From positions 1 to 8,347 of the forward strand of contig CALHTV010000147.1 in NCBI GenBank assembly GCA_938039765.1: a stretch of 8,347 nt of DNA. Reading direction: 5' to 3'. A program made the position numbers and the translations under genes. The DNA comes from an uncultured Dictyoglomus sp. Its GTDB lineage: Bacteria > Dictyoglomota > Dictyoglomia > Dictyoglomales > Dictyoglomaceae. The notes below the pieces were generated by a model. It did not search any database and was not told the origin of the DNA. It saw nothing but the letters and a program-made list of their open reading frames with translations. Positions 8,347-8,347 of the stretch are shown in pieces (the first letter of the stretch is position 1; the number at the start of each line of letters is the position of its first letter).

Positions 8347-8347
8347 A

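Noticed and set aside
1..8347. CRISPR array, tRNA/rRNA genes, insertion sequences, riboswitches or prophage genes
   Set aside because: Apart from 15 bases at 773-787, the 44-base terminator gap and the 2-base coaE/uvrB gap, every stretch is covered by conserved or continuous coding frames. I saw no direct-repeat series, terminal inverted repeats or transposase motifs.

Overview
The window reads like ordinary chromosomal DNA of an AT-rich, probably thermophilic bacterium with two membranes. The signs are strong use of AGA/AGG for arginine and ATA for isoleucine, purine-rich coding strands (the + strand looks pyrimidine-rich across 1555-8347), densely overlapping genes, and a likely outer-membrane beta-barrel next to a periplasmic LolA-like protein. 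A Dictyoglomus-type organism is my best guess. That is an inference from style and gene content, and Thermotogota or another deep-branching diderm thermophile is possible.

Layout. The left part (2-1510) carries two + strand genes. The first is the 3' part of a gene, open through the left edge, for a beta-strand-rich protein ending in Phe. The second, 15 bases later and behind a strong ribosome binding site, is a secreted LolA-like protein. They look like one envelope operon. A hairpin at 1518-1550 separates them from the rest and probably terminates transcription from both sides.

The remainder (1555-8346) is one tightly packed minus-strand operon, in transcription order coaE (5' end just outside the window), uvrB, uvrA, ogt and a ROK-family glucokinase. 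Junctions are a 2-base gap (coaE/uvrB), a 4-base ATGA overlap (uvrB/uvrA), a 17-base overlap (uvrA/ogt) and a 38-base overlap (ogt/ROK). No promoter can be placed, because the operon starts beyond the right edge.

How the genes work together. UvrA and UvrB are the damage-recognition half of nucleotide excision repair. Ogt repairs O6-alkylguanine directly, so two repair routes share a transcript and are probably translationally coupled. CoaE (last step of coenzyme A synthesis) and the glucokinase (glucose entry into glycolysis) are metabolic genes at the ends of that operon. uvrC is not in the window.

I found no tRNA, rRNA, CRISPR array, insertion sequence, riboswitch or phage gene, and no stretch of more than about 45 bases without coding. 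I see no convincing new system. The most useful observations are the coding sequence running off both edges, the beta-barrel/LolA-like pair, and the way the repair genes are fused by overlaps.
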